Below, piece by piece: positions 13,336 to 19,606 of a stretch of 19,606 nucleotides of DNA. This DNA is from JAWXBG01 sp044375415. Its GTDB lineage: Bacteria > Bacteroidota > Bacteroidia > Flavobacteriales_D > Sanyastnellaceae. The number at the start of each line of letters is the position of its first letter. Position 1 is the first letter of the stretch. Under the pieces are notes generated by a model, which saw only the letters and a program-made list of their open reading frames with translations, did not search any database and was not told the origin of the DNA. Made by a program: the position numbers and the translations under genes. The stretch covers positions 1-19,606 of the forward strand of contig JBILMS010000057.1 in NCBI GenBank assembly GCA_044375415.1, read 5' to 3'.

Positions 13336-15027
13336 TCACATCTTTTTGGCAATCTCGTCGCGGATAGCTCTTTCGATAAGATCCGCAGCCTTCTCCATTT
13401 CTTGGGCTTCTTTCAAAGCAAGAGCAGCGTATTCTTTGTCTTTAAGTGATGTAACATTGATCCGTGCATTCATGCATGCTCCAATGACAGCGGTTCGCGC
13501 ACACAAGGCTCCCACTGCTCCGTCTGTAACGGAATTCGGATTGCCTTTAAGTACCATTTCTTTCAAAACATCCATGCTACCCAATGCCAAACGCGCTGTT
13601 TGCAGAGGCACTTCGATAGCATATCGAGTTGCTTCTTCTATTGCTTGTGAACGATTTTTTTTCTCATCATCGGTCCCTTTTGGCAATCCAAAAGCTTCCA
13701 TGATGCGATTAAAAGCCAAGGTGTCTTCATCTACCAAAGCCAACAATTTCTTCTGATAATCCAAGGCTTTTACGGCCCAATCCGAAAACTCTTCCCAACG
13801 ATCATCCCATCCGCGTTTGTGTGCACTTAAGTTGGCTACCATTGCTCCCAATGATGCTCCCATGGCTCCACAATAAGCACTTATACTTCCACCTCCCGGA
13901 GCAGGCGATTCGGATGCTGTGGCATTGCAGAAAGCTATTAAGTCAAGATCTGCAAGACGTTTTTGACCTTTCGACTTCGCCGCAATAACGTATTCGATTA
14001 CTTTTTCTTGAGGGTTGAAAGGCGCCAGATCATCCAAACCAAGCGATTTAATGGCCAAGTGAATTTTCTCTGCTTCACTTATTCCCAATGATCTTTCTTG
14101 CTTTTTAAGGAAATAATCTGCCGCATCGAGCATACTCTGAAGTGGGATAAGTCCCACCAATTCGCTTCCGGTAACCCGAATACCTCTTTCCGCAGCCTTC
14201 GCAACAGATTCCTCAAATGCTATGTGAACAGGAGTTACATTGATATTTGTCAAATTCAATGAAAGCTGCGCAATTCCATATTCCTCAATATACCAACCGA
14301 TACCTTTCACCGACTTTAATGTCCCGGGGATGCGCACAGGTTCGCCTTGAGCATCCAAGACCGGTTTTCCCGTTAATGGATCTCCATCACGGACGATTCT
14401 TCCCGCTTCACGAATATCAAAAGCTATAGCATTAGCTCTTCGCGTTGAGGTAGTATTCAGATTGACATTATAAGCTACCAAAAATTCGCGTGCACCGATC
14501 GTTGTTATGCCCGATTTTTTCACTTGGTCGGTCACACTTGTTGGACCAAAATCAGGTTTCCATTCAGGCGTACTTATTTTTTCAATTGCCTCGTATTCAC
14601 CTTTGCGGCAGTTTGCCAAGTTGCGACGTTCTTCATTAGAAGCTGCATTTTCATAGAGGTAAACAGGAACTCCCAATTCCCGACCTACCCTCTCCCCTAC
14701 TTTTTTCGCGATCTCAACGCATTCTTCCATGCTCACACCGGAGATGGGAATAAAAGGGCATACATCGGTGGCACCTTGACGAGGATGTTCGCCTTTGTGT
14801 TTGGACATATCGATTAATTCAGATGCTCTTTTTATCAACCTAAAAGCAGCTTCGGCTACATTTTCAGGTTCTCCGGCAATGGTGATTACGGTTCGGTTTG
14901 TGCTCGCTCCGGGATCAATATCGAGGAGCATAACCCCCTCGACTTCCGCTGCAGCAGCGGCAATCAGATCAATTTTAGAGCGGTCTTTTCCTTCCGAGAT
15001 ATTCGGAACACATTCGATGAGGCGCAT
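13336..15027 (-). CDS. ftcD: Bifunctional glutamate formimidoyltransferase / formimidoyl-THF cyclodeaminase
   Basis: This 563-residue fusion moves the formimino group of N-formimino-glutamate, from histidine degradation, to tetrahydrofolate and then cyclises it to 5,10-methenyl-THF with release of ammonia. The transferase part (about 1-330) starts with MRLIECVPNISEGKD and has the active-site stretch EHPRQGATDVCPFIP (80-94) with the catalytic His81. The cyclodeaminase part (about 355-563) has the helical-domain hallmark SESPAPGGGSISAYCGAMGA (372-391). An in-frame ATG 75 bases upstream would add 25 non-conserved residues and overlap the preceding gene. I prefer 15027 because family members begin at this motif and a -7 promoter box lies just before it. 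No hutH, hutU or hutI gene is nearby, so the input comes from genes elsewhere. Confidence 0.95.
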   Translation of the reverse strand: MRLIECVPNISEGKDRSKIDLIAAAAAEVEGVMLLDIDPGASTNRTVITIAGEPENVAEAAFRLIKRASELIDMSKHKGEHPRQGATDVCPFIPISGVSMEECVEIAKKVGERVGRELGVPVYLYENAASNEERRNLANCRKGEYEAIEKISTPEWKPDFGPTSVTDQVKKSGITTIGAREFLVAYNVNLNTTSTRRANAIAFDIREAGRIVRDGDPLTGKPVLDAQGEPVRIPGTLKSVKGIGWYIEEYGIAQLSLNLTNINVTPVHIAFEESVAKAAERGIRVTGSELVGLIPLQSMLDAADYFLKKQERSLGISEAEKIHLAIKSLGLDDLAPFNPQEKVIEYVIAAKSKGQKRLADLDLIAFCNATASESPAPGGGSISAYCGAMGASLGAMVANLSAHKRGWDDRWEEFSDWAVKALDYQKKLLALVDEDTLAFNRIMEAFGLPKGTDDEKKNRSQAIEEATRYAIEVPLQTARLALGSMDVLKEMVLKGNPNSVTDGAVGALCARTAVIGACMNARINVTSLKDKEYAALALKEAQEMEKAADLIERAIRDEIAKKM

Positions 15028-15044
15028 AGTAGAAATTTGATGCG

Positions 15045-15052
15045 CAAAAATA
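15045..15052 (-). promoter_or_regulatory. -7 promoter element for ftcD
   Basis: The minus strand reads TATTTTTG here, an exact TAnnTTTG match ending 17 bases before the ATG at 15027. It lies between the stop of the preceding lipoprotein gene and ftcD, so ftcD can be transcribed on its own. No clear TTTG is seen at the -33 distance. Confidence 0.45.
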
Positions 15053-15055
15053 CAC

Positions 15056-15703
15056 TTACTGTCCGAAGAATTTCTTTGCCCTTTGACGATATTCCTCAGC
15101 ACTTAGAAGAGAAAGCTCTTCAACCGGTTTTCGCTTGCCATCGGTGAAAATTACACCTACCAATCGGTCTACCATATTTCTCTCAAACACTTGTTTGGAC
15201 CCATCTGCCAATTGAACAGAGAAAAAACGATCTGTCGACCAAAATACTTGTACACCTTGCAATCCATGCGACTGTTGAAAAACCCTTGCTTCCTGTTCGA
15301 ATTCTGAAAGCACTTCAACAAATCCCGCATTTGCGTCAGTTTCCGGGGTATTCAACATATCTTCTGTGGTGGGGAAATAAATCACCACAGCTCTACCGGC
15401 AACCTTTAATGTGTTATCATTACTCGTGGCCGTGGGTGCCATTCGTTGATCTACAGTTTCATTTTGTATCGGTTCGGGTAATGAAGGATCTGTTTGTTGC
15501 ACCTGTGAATTTGAAGGAACCGGAGTGCCGGAACGAGAAAATTCGCGAGTTGCCAATTCAGGGGAAAGCTGAGCTCCTCCGCCCGCAGTGGTCCCCGAAT
15601 TTTCCGGATTTTCTGCAGAACTATTTGTTGCTTTCTTCTCGCCACTTTCACTACACGAAAAAAAGAAGGTACTTAACAAAAGAGAATACAAAATACTTTT
15701 CAT
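15056..15703 (-). CDS. Putative lipoprotein with Ser/Thr/Asn/Pro-rich linker, function unknown
   Basis: A 215-residue protein I cannot assign to a family. The N-terminus MKSILYSLLLSTFFFSC is a short signal peptide with lipidation expected at Cys17. Residues 18-100 are rich in Ser, Thr, Asn, Gln, Pro and Gly and look disordered, like an envelope linker. The rest (about 101-215) alternates strands and helices: VAGRAVVIYFPT (101-112), an acidic helix (about 128-147), GVQVFWSTDRFFSVQLADG (150-168) and a basic C-terminal helix. It should form a small alpha/beta domain. The ATG at 15703 is chosen because it gives a proper lipoprotein signal; an in-frame ATG at 15715 is also possible, while the longest opening overlaps the KDO-8-P phosphatase gene. 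It lies 40 bases after that gene and 28 bases before ftcD. Confidence 0.78.
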   Translation of the reverse strand: MKSILYSLLLSTFFFSCSESGEKKATNSSAENPENSGTTAGGGAQLSPELATREFSRSGTPVPSNSQVQQTDPSLPEPIQNETVDQRMAPTATSNDNTLKVAGRAVVIYFPTTEDMLNTPETDANAGFVEVLSEFEQEARVFQQSHGLQGVQVFWSTDRFFSVQLADGSKQVFERNMVDRLVGVIFTDGKRKPVEELSLLSAEEYRQRAKKFFGQ

Positions 15704-15743
15704 GAATAAAAACATTGACTCGTTTAGATTTTTACTTGATATA

Positions 15744-16271
15744 TCACCAAATATGAGCAGTGTCATTCATCCAAATCCCTTTAACCTTCATGGCCTGCTC
15801 AAGAACATCGCGAACACAACCCTTGCCTCCTTCATAAGGTGAGATGTACTTCGCCACTTCTTTAATCTCAGGCACTGCATCGGCCGGACAAGTAGGAAGG
15901 CCTATATATTGCATACAAGCTCTGTCGGGAATGTCGTCGCCCATGTAACAAACCTGTTCAGCCAAAATCCTATGATCGGATAAATACTGTCGCAGCAATG
16001 GCAGTTTTTCTTTAACTCCCAAATGAATCTGCTTTACTCCCAGACCTTCGAATCGTTTGCGCACGGCTTCACTTCTTCCTCCTGAAATAATTACGATGTC
16101 AATATTGTTTCGAATAGCAAGCTGCACCGCATAACCATCTCGAACATTGGCCGTCCTAGCTTGCTCGCCATCTGATGTTAGGTAGACGATATTGTCAGTA
16201 AAAACACCATCCACATCAAAGCAAAAAGTAGTTACCGACTTCAGAATTTCCTTGTAATTTTTATTTTCCAT
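15744..16271 (-). CDS. 3-deoxy-D-manno-octulosonate 8-phosphate phosphatase, KdsC-like HAD protein
   Basis: This 175-residue cap-less HAD phosphatase probably hydrolyses KDO-8-P to KDO, a step in LPS core synthesis, as a cytoplasmic tetramer. HAD motif I is DVDGVFTD (19-26) with nucleophile Asp19 and acid Asp21. Motif II is in IISGGRSEAV (60-69), motif III is a Lys in the VKEKLP region (about 82-87), and motif IV is GDDIPD. The C-terminal YEGGKGCVRDVLEQ segment is a feature of KdsC, where the tail closes the active site of the neighbouring subunit. Length is normal for KdsC. The start overlaps the DUF2520 gene by 11 bases, so the pair is probably translated together. Related NeuB-partner CMP-sugar phosphatases are a less likely alternative. 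Confidence 0.88.
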   Translation of the reverse strand: MENKNYKEILKSVTTFCFDVDGVFTDNIVYLTSDGEQARTANVRDGYAVQLAIRNNIDIVIISGGRSEAVRKRFEGLGVKQIHLGVKEKLPLLRQYLSDHRILAEQVCYMGDDIPDRACMQYIGLPTCPADAVPEIKEVAKYISPYEGGKGCVRDVLEQAMKVKGIWMNDTAHIW

Positions 16272-17016
16272 GTTGCTGAATACTTTCAGAAATCAATTTA
16301 TAGAGTTGAGCCAATTCCGGTTTTTCTTGAAGATATTGGGCATGTTGATCCATCGTTTTTTTATCTCCGCGAAGCGCCGGGCCCGTTTGAGCTTGATGCG
16401 GAGGTGTGGTTCGAAGTCTTTCAACCGACTCGAAAATCAAGGGCTTCATCAAGTCAAAATTGAGTTGATCCTGCTCGAGCAATTCAGCAGATAAAGCATA
16501 CATGTGATTGGAAAAATTAGCCGCGAATACCGCTGCCATATGTATGCGCTTTCGAAGTTCGCTATCCGCTGCATATACTTTCATCCCACATTTTTTCCAT
16601 AGATCTGAAAGTTTGTCTTCCGAACGATCCGATTCTATTTCGACAAAAACAGGAACATTGTTGTACGACATCGACTTTCCGGTAATAAACGATTGTATGG
16701 GCCAACAAACTGCTCTTCTTTCCGACTGAATTATTTCAATAGAGGTTGTTCCGCTGCAATGAACCAATAGCGGACCTTTTGGACATTGTGCTGATACAGA
16801 TTCAATGGCATCATCTTTTACAACTAAAAAAATAATGTCTAAATCAGACATAAACTCCGATGCATGTTCGATGTGATCAGCCTGCACTCCATCTGCGAGT
16901 TTTTTTGCCATTTCGGGTTTACGCCCCCAAATTTGAGATACTGCGTATCCTGATTTCTCGGCAATACGACACAAATGCCACGCTAAATTTCCGGTTCCTG
17001 CTATTCCTATTTTCAT
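16261..17016 (-). CDS. Rossmann-fold and DUF2520 domain protein, putative oxidoreductase
   Basis: The 251-residue protein has an N-terminal NAD(P)-binding domain with GIAGTGNLAWHL (4-15) and GRKPE after the second strand. The C-terminal helical DUF2520 domain (about 115-245) shows the conserved RIHMAAVFAANFSNHMYAL (157-175) and QTGPALRGD (210-218) blocks. The architecture resembles 6-phosphogluconate dehydrogenase-like and pyrroline-5-carboxylate reductase-like enzymes, but no substrate is known. It is cytoplasmic. The ATG at 17016 is used because it starts exactly at the Rossmann strand and follows a promoter-like element by 7 bases; a longer opening to 17100 adds unrelated sequence. Its 3' end overlaps the KDO-8-P phosphatase gene by 11 bases, a pairing seen in other Bacteroidota. 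It heads the six-gene minus-strand run. Confidence 0.88.
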   Translation of the reverse strand: MKIGIAGTGNLAWHLCRIAEKSGYAVSQIWGRKPEMAKKLADGVQADHIEHASEFMSDLDIIFLVVKDDAIESVSAQCPKGPLLVHCSGTTSIEIIQSERRAVCWPIQSFITGKSMSYNNVPVFVEIESDRSEDKLSDLWKKCGMKVYAADSELRKRIHMAAVFAANFSNHMYALSAELLEQDQLNFDLMKPLIFESVERLRTTPPHQAQTGPALRGDKKTMDQHAQYLQEKPELAQLYKLISESIQQHGK

Positions 17017-17023
17017 CGCTCTG

Positions 17024-17056
17024 CGAAAGTACTGCAATCGAGACTCACAGGACCAA
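17024..17056 (-). promoter_or_regulatory. Promoter of the DUF2520 gene
   Basis: The minus strand has a -7-like TACTTTCG (17024-17031, seven of eight to TAnnTTTG) and a -33-like TTG (17054-17056), separated by 22 bases. The -7 box ends 7 bases before the ATG at 17016, predicting a leader of zero to a few bases. It lies back to back with the promoter of the divergent glycosidase gene. Confidence 0.5.
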
Positions 17057-17069
17057 GGTGAAAAGCAAG

Positions 17070-17077
17070 TACTTTTG
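17070..17077 (+). promoter_or_regulatory. -7 promoter element of the glycosidase lipoprotein gene
   Basis: TACTTTTG is an exact TAnnTTTG match and ends 7 bases before the ATG at 17085, so the transcript should be leaderless or nearly so. No clear TTTG is seen at the -33 position (about 17045-17053), which instead lies close to the -33 element of the divergent gene. Confidence 0.5.
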
Positions 17078-17084
17078 CTCTCGG

Positions 17085-18167
17085 ATGTCAATTTACTCAA
17101 ATAAAAACTTCATTTTCCCTTTAGCGTTCGTCCTTTTATGTGGCGCATTATTCCAATTCCTTGGTTGTGCAAGTGAATCTCCTGCCGCTACCATTGATCC
17201 CTCTCCAAATCATTTCCGCGATACTTCTTCCATGGTTCGTGGGGTGAGTTTTGTGGGCTGTCCAAAACCATCAGACTCAACAGATTTTTTGGATGTGAAA
17301 AGACTTCATGCCAATTATATCTCTCTTATGCCCTTTGCCTACGCCGAGACGGGGAACCCTCATTTACAATATCAATCCGAAAACTGGCAATGGTGGGGTG
17401 AAAGTCCGGAAGGAATTAAAACCTGCATTGAATTGGCTCGTCAACAAGGTATCCAAAGTATGATTAAACCTCAGATCTGGATCGACCACGGCTCATACAC
17501 CGGGTATTTCAAATTACAATCTGAAGAGGCGTGGAAAAAATTTGAAGCGGACTACACCAAATGGATTTTATTGTTTGCGAAAATCGCCGAAGACTATAAA
17601 GTTCCCATTTTTTGCATTGGAACGGAATTGGACGAATGGACGCAAATCCGACCTGATTATTGGTCTAAGCTGATTACCGATGTCAGGTCTGTTTATACCG
17701 GTAAACTCACCTATGCCTGCAATTGGGATTGCTTAAAAAAGATTCCATTTTGGAGTGAATTGGATTTTATAGGGGTCGATGCATACTTCCCTCTATCTAA
17801 TTCTAAAACTCCGCCGGTGGATAGTTTGTTATTGTCTTGGAAACCTATTGTTTTAGACCTTCACACATACTCCGATTCTCTGGAGCGTAAAGTTTTGTTC
17901 ACCGAGTGGGGGTATCGAAGCGTGGATTACTGTGCCGAAAAACCTTGGGAATATCATCGCGATATTCCGGCAAATGATCTAGCTCAGCGAAATTGTTACC
18001 AAGCCACTATAGAGAGTTGCTGCAATCAACCTTGGTTTGCGGGAGGATTTGTTTGGAAGTGGTTTCCGGAATCTAACCGAGGAGATCGTCATTCGCGCGA
18101 TGAATATTCGCCTCAAGATAAACCGGCTGAGGAATTGCTGATTCAATGCTGGAAGAAAAAAGAGTGA
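17085..18167 (+). CDS. GH113-like glycoside hydrolase, lipoprotein
   Basis: A 360-residue secreted protein with a lipobox FLGC (Cys28) and a TIM-barrel glycosidase domain related to family GH113 and clan GH-A. Visible blocks are MVRGVSFVGCPKP (50-62), ANYISLMPFAY (76-86), WWGESPEGI (103-111), KPQIWI (128-133), FCIGTELDEW (176-185), YACNWD (210-215), FIGVDAYFPLS (228-238) and FTEWGYRS (272-279). Glu181, after GT on strand 4, fits the acid/base and Glu274 on strand 7 the nucleophile of clan A retaining enzymes. Characterised GH113 members are beta-mannanases, but the substrate here is open. The ATG at 17085 is supported by the promoter just before it; the frame stays open upstream through the DUF2520 gene on the other strand. 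It stands alone, with no sugar transporter or SusCD pair nearby. Confidence 0.85.
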   Translation: MSIYSNKNFIFPLAFVLLCGALFQFLGCASESPAATIDPSPNHFRDTSSMVRGVSFVGCPKPSDSTDFLDVKRLHANYISLMPFAYAETGNPHLQYQSENWQWWGESPEGIKTCIELARQQGIQSMIKPQIWIDHGSYTGYFKLQSEEAWKKFEADYTKWILLFAKIAEDYKVPIFCIGTELDEWTQIRPDYWSKLITDVRSVYTGKLTYACNWDCLKKIPFWSELDFIGVDAYFPLSNSKTPPVDSLLLSWKPIVLDLHTYSDSLERKVLFTEWGYRSVDYCAEKPWEYHRDIPANDLAQRNCYQATIESCCNQPWFAGGFVWKWFPESNRGDRHSRDEYSPQDKPAEELLIQCWKKKE

Positions 18168-18174
18168 TGTCTAC

Positions 18175-19446
18175 TTAATTACCATTCGAATTGCGGTACT
18201 GCTGACCAATGATTCGGTCGTACGATCCATTTCTGTCCCACATGTAGACAATCGCCACATAATCATTTTCGGTTTCTACATGATTTCCCTCTGTAAAACC
18301 TAAATCCGGAAAAGACTTGTATGTATCCCTAACAACAAAACGATAATTATACAAACCCTGTTTCATCTTCACAGTGCACTCGTATTTCCTGTCTTTAGAA
18401 TTCCATGTACACTTGTATGCTTCGGGGTCGAATTTCGTGAAATCTCCTTCCAAGTAGATCGAAGCGCCGGGTATTTCGCTACACTGAATAGCAAAATGAA
18501 CATTGCAATATTCCGATTCTAAATCAGAGTCTGCTCCCTCATCATTGCGAACAAAATATCGTCCATTCAAATCCTGAATGGTTTCATAGGTCCTCGTTCC
18601 TCTTGGCAAATCGGGTTGCAAATGAACTTGCCAACCTTCTTCATCCCGATCGATCGACAATACTTCTATGGATGTAAATCGAAAATTTTTCATTTCAAAA
18701 TAACGCCATTCACTACCTCCCGGAAAGGAGTTCTCACCGCTATAATCGTATGTTATTTCGTACTCCTTCACGAATATAGGTTTGAGATCGGTAATGGCAT
18801 TTTTCCACGACCAGTTTTGAAGTAAAGTGACATGAAGACTATTAAAAGGATCAATAATCTGAAAGTTCACTGTGCTCAAGTTGAAGTCAAATTCCTGATG
18901 GGTATAACGTTCCGAAATGTTTGAGCTATTGTTAATGCGTGTCTGCACGCCGACTAACGTCTCATAGATTACGATTCTAGTTGATAAAATGATCTTATTT
19001 GGATCTCCCGCTTCGAAGACAAGCAGCAAATAATTGCCACTGATCTTCACCTTCATCATATCGTTTGGAAACTGAAAGGTGTAATGCACATAGTCTTCAA
19101 TCGTATTAAATGAAGCCTCAACATCATTGATATCTCCTTCCGGAAATCCCTGTATGTACTCATAAGTCTCTAATTCTGTCAATTGCCAATCGTGTGAACA
19201 ATGTGCGACGCGAAACTGATAATCTCCGGCTTCAAGCCCCATTTTATCGAAATGAATTTCCAATTGCTCACCCGATCCAAGCTGAATAAAGGGGACCCCC
19301 ATTGGGTTTCCGGCCGGATATACCTGAACAGTTCGAATACCTTCGATATAAATTTTATCATCGGCTTTGACATAATCAGGAAGGGGCTCTTGTGCAAAAC
19401 CGCTAAATGAAAAACTCAATAAAATCAAGAGAATCAAAAACTTCAT
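18175..19446 (-). CDS. Type IX secretion system plug protein (DUF5103 family)
   Basis: The 423-residue protein belongs to the family formerly called DUF5103, now known as the T9SS plug protein, which closes the periplasmic side of the giant SprA/Sov outer-membrane translocon when it is not engaged with substrate. A signal peptide (residues 1-19, predicted cleavage after GFAQ) directs it to the periplasm. The mature part is nearly all beta: a first domain with VQVYPAGNPMGVPFIQLGSG (about 41-60), DYQFRVAHCSHDWQLTE (about 75-91) and later IQGFPEGDINDVEASFNT. The C-terminal sandwich (about 325-405) contains IYLEGDFTKFDPEAY and ends in GLYNYRFVV, resembling E-set domains. An in-frame ATG at 19485 would add 13 residues before the signal; the 19446 start gives a clean signal peptide. 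No other T9SS gene is in the window. Confidence 0.88.
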   Translation of the reverse strand: MKFLILLILLSFSFSGFAQEPLPDYVKADDKIYIEGIRTVQVYPAGNPMGVPFIQLGSGEQLEIHFDKMGLEAGDYQFRVAHCSHDWQLTELETYEYIQGFPEGDINDVEASFNTIEDYVHYTFQFPNDMMKVKISGNYLLLVFEAGDPNKIILSTRIVIYETLVGVQTRINNSSNISERYTHQEFDFNLSTVNFQIIDPFNSLHVTLLQNWSWKNAITDLKPIFVKEYEITYDYSGENSFPGGSEWRYFEMKNFRFTSIEVLSIDRDEEGWQVHLQPDLPRGTRTYETIQDLNGRYFVRNDEGADSDLESEYCNVHFAIQCSEIPGASIYLEGDFTKFDPEAYKCTWNSKDRKYECTVKMKQGLYNYRFVVRDTYKSFPDLGFTEGNHVETENDYVAIVYMWDRNGSYDRIIGQQYRNSNGN

Positions 19447-19474
19447 ATTCGTCGGGGTATTCAAATAACGTGCC

Positions 19475-19606
19475 TCATACTTCATACCGTTGATTTTTTT
19501 CGGATCCTATCATTTTCCTGATTTTGCGGGAGAAAAACGGAACTAGTATGAACCCCATAGCGGACGGTATCAACCAATTCAGCACAGGACTCGGAAACGG
19601 ATTCAC
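19475..19606 (-). CDS. C-terminal fragment of a putative membrane protein (5' end outside the window)
   Basis: The minus-strand frame is open from the window edge at 19606 to a TGA at 19475-19477, giving 43 residues. They start with NPFPSPVLNW, continue with a hydrophobic stretch (LIPSAMGFILVPFF) and end with a basic SRKIRKM segment. This looks like a last membrane helix followed by a positively charged cytoplasmic tail. The stop lies 28 bases before the plug-protein ATG, a normal operon spacing. The piece is too short to assign a family, and it may be a chance open frame. Confidence 0.45.
   Translation of the reverse strand: MNPFPSPVLNWLIPSAMGFILVPFFSRKIRKMIGSEKNQRYEV

Noticed and set aside
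13346..13756. 136-residue plus-strand open frame antisense to ftcD
   Set aside because: It mirrors the reading frame of the conserved cyclodeaminase part, is Ser/Ala/Arg-rich with no domain, and has no promoter or ribosome binding site. It is a shadow of ftcD.
15028..15102. 25-residue N-terminal extension of ftcD
   Set aside because: It overlaps the preceding lipoprotein gene, is not conserved in type, and would begin upstream of the -7 promoter element. The family start is MRLIECVPN at 15027.
15286..15705. 139-residue plus-strand open frame opposite the orphan lipoprotein
   Set aside because: The lipoprotein on the other strand has a convincing signal peptide and operon spacing; this frame has neither domain nor start signal.
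1..19606. Search for tRNA, rRNA, CRISPR repeats, insertion sequences, attachment sites or phage genes
   Set aside because: No cloverleaf-like or regularly repeated segments, no transposase or integrase, and no flanking direct repeats were found by eye. The MntA/HepT-like pair shows no attached mobility gene.

Overview
The window comes from the chromosome of a member of the Bacteroidota, probably near the Flavobacteriales. This rests on several family-level markers: a DUF2851 gene overlapping a PspC-domain gene, a type IX secretion plug protein, a DUF983 gene, a KDO-8-P phosphatase/DUF2520 pair, lipoproteins with short signal peptides, and -7 promoter elements of the TAnnTTTG type used by the Bacteroidota sigma-A. 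Base composition looks moderately AT-rich and even. I see no tRNA, rRNA, CRISPR array, insertion sequence or phage gene. No gene-free stretch exceeds 300 bases; the longest is the 142-base gap at 7740-7881.

Layout. 1-1057 (+): the end of prfA, then pyrF, closed by a hairpin. 1121-1666 (-): a lipoprotein of unknown function. 1755-3259 (+): DUF2851 and an overlapping PspC-domain membrane protein. 3286-7739 (-): read in its own direction this is yidC, a MntA-like nucleotidyltransferase, a HepT-like protein and an M1 aminopeptidase lipoprotein, with very short gaps. 7882-10057 (+): a FecCD-type permease and its ATPase, then a DUF983 protein with its own promoter. 10067-17016 (-): a six-gene co-oriented run of DUF2520 oxidoreductase, KDO-8-P phosphatase, lipoprotein, bifunctional ftcD, purB and an MsbA-like ABC exporter. 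17085-18167 (+): a GH113-like glycosidase lipoprotein. 18175-19606 (-): a T9SS plug protein and the end of a putative membrane protein.

Most genes are housekeeping: translation termination, pyrimidine and purine synthesis, histidine and one-carbon metabolism, LPS precursor synthesis, membrane protein insertion and envelope transport. The accessory element is the MntA/HepT-like pair behind yidC. The HepT partner keeps its RX4HXY motif. The MntA partner aligns without gaps to the family through the active site but has lost the GS and DxD residues, so it reads as an intact pseudo-nucleotidyltransferase. This is the most unusual observation here. A second theme is that several genes have a -7 promoter element only 4-7 bases before the start codon, which predicts leaderless or nearly leaderless mRNAs.
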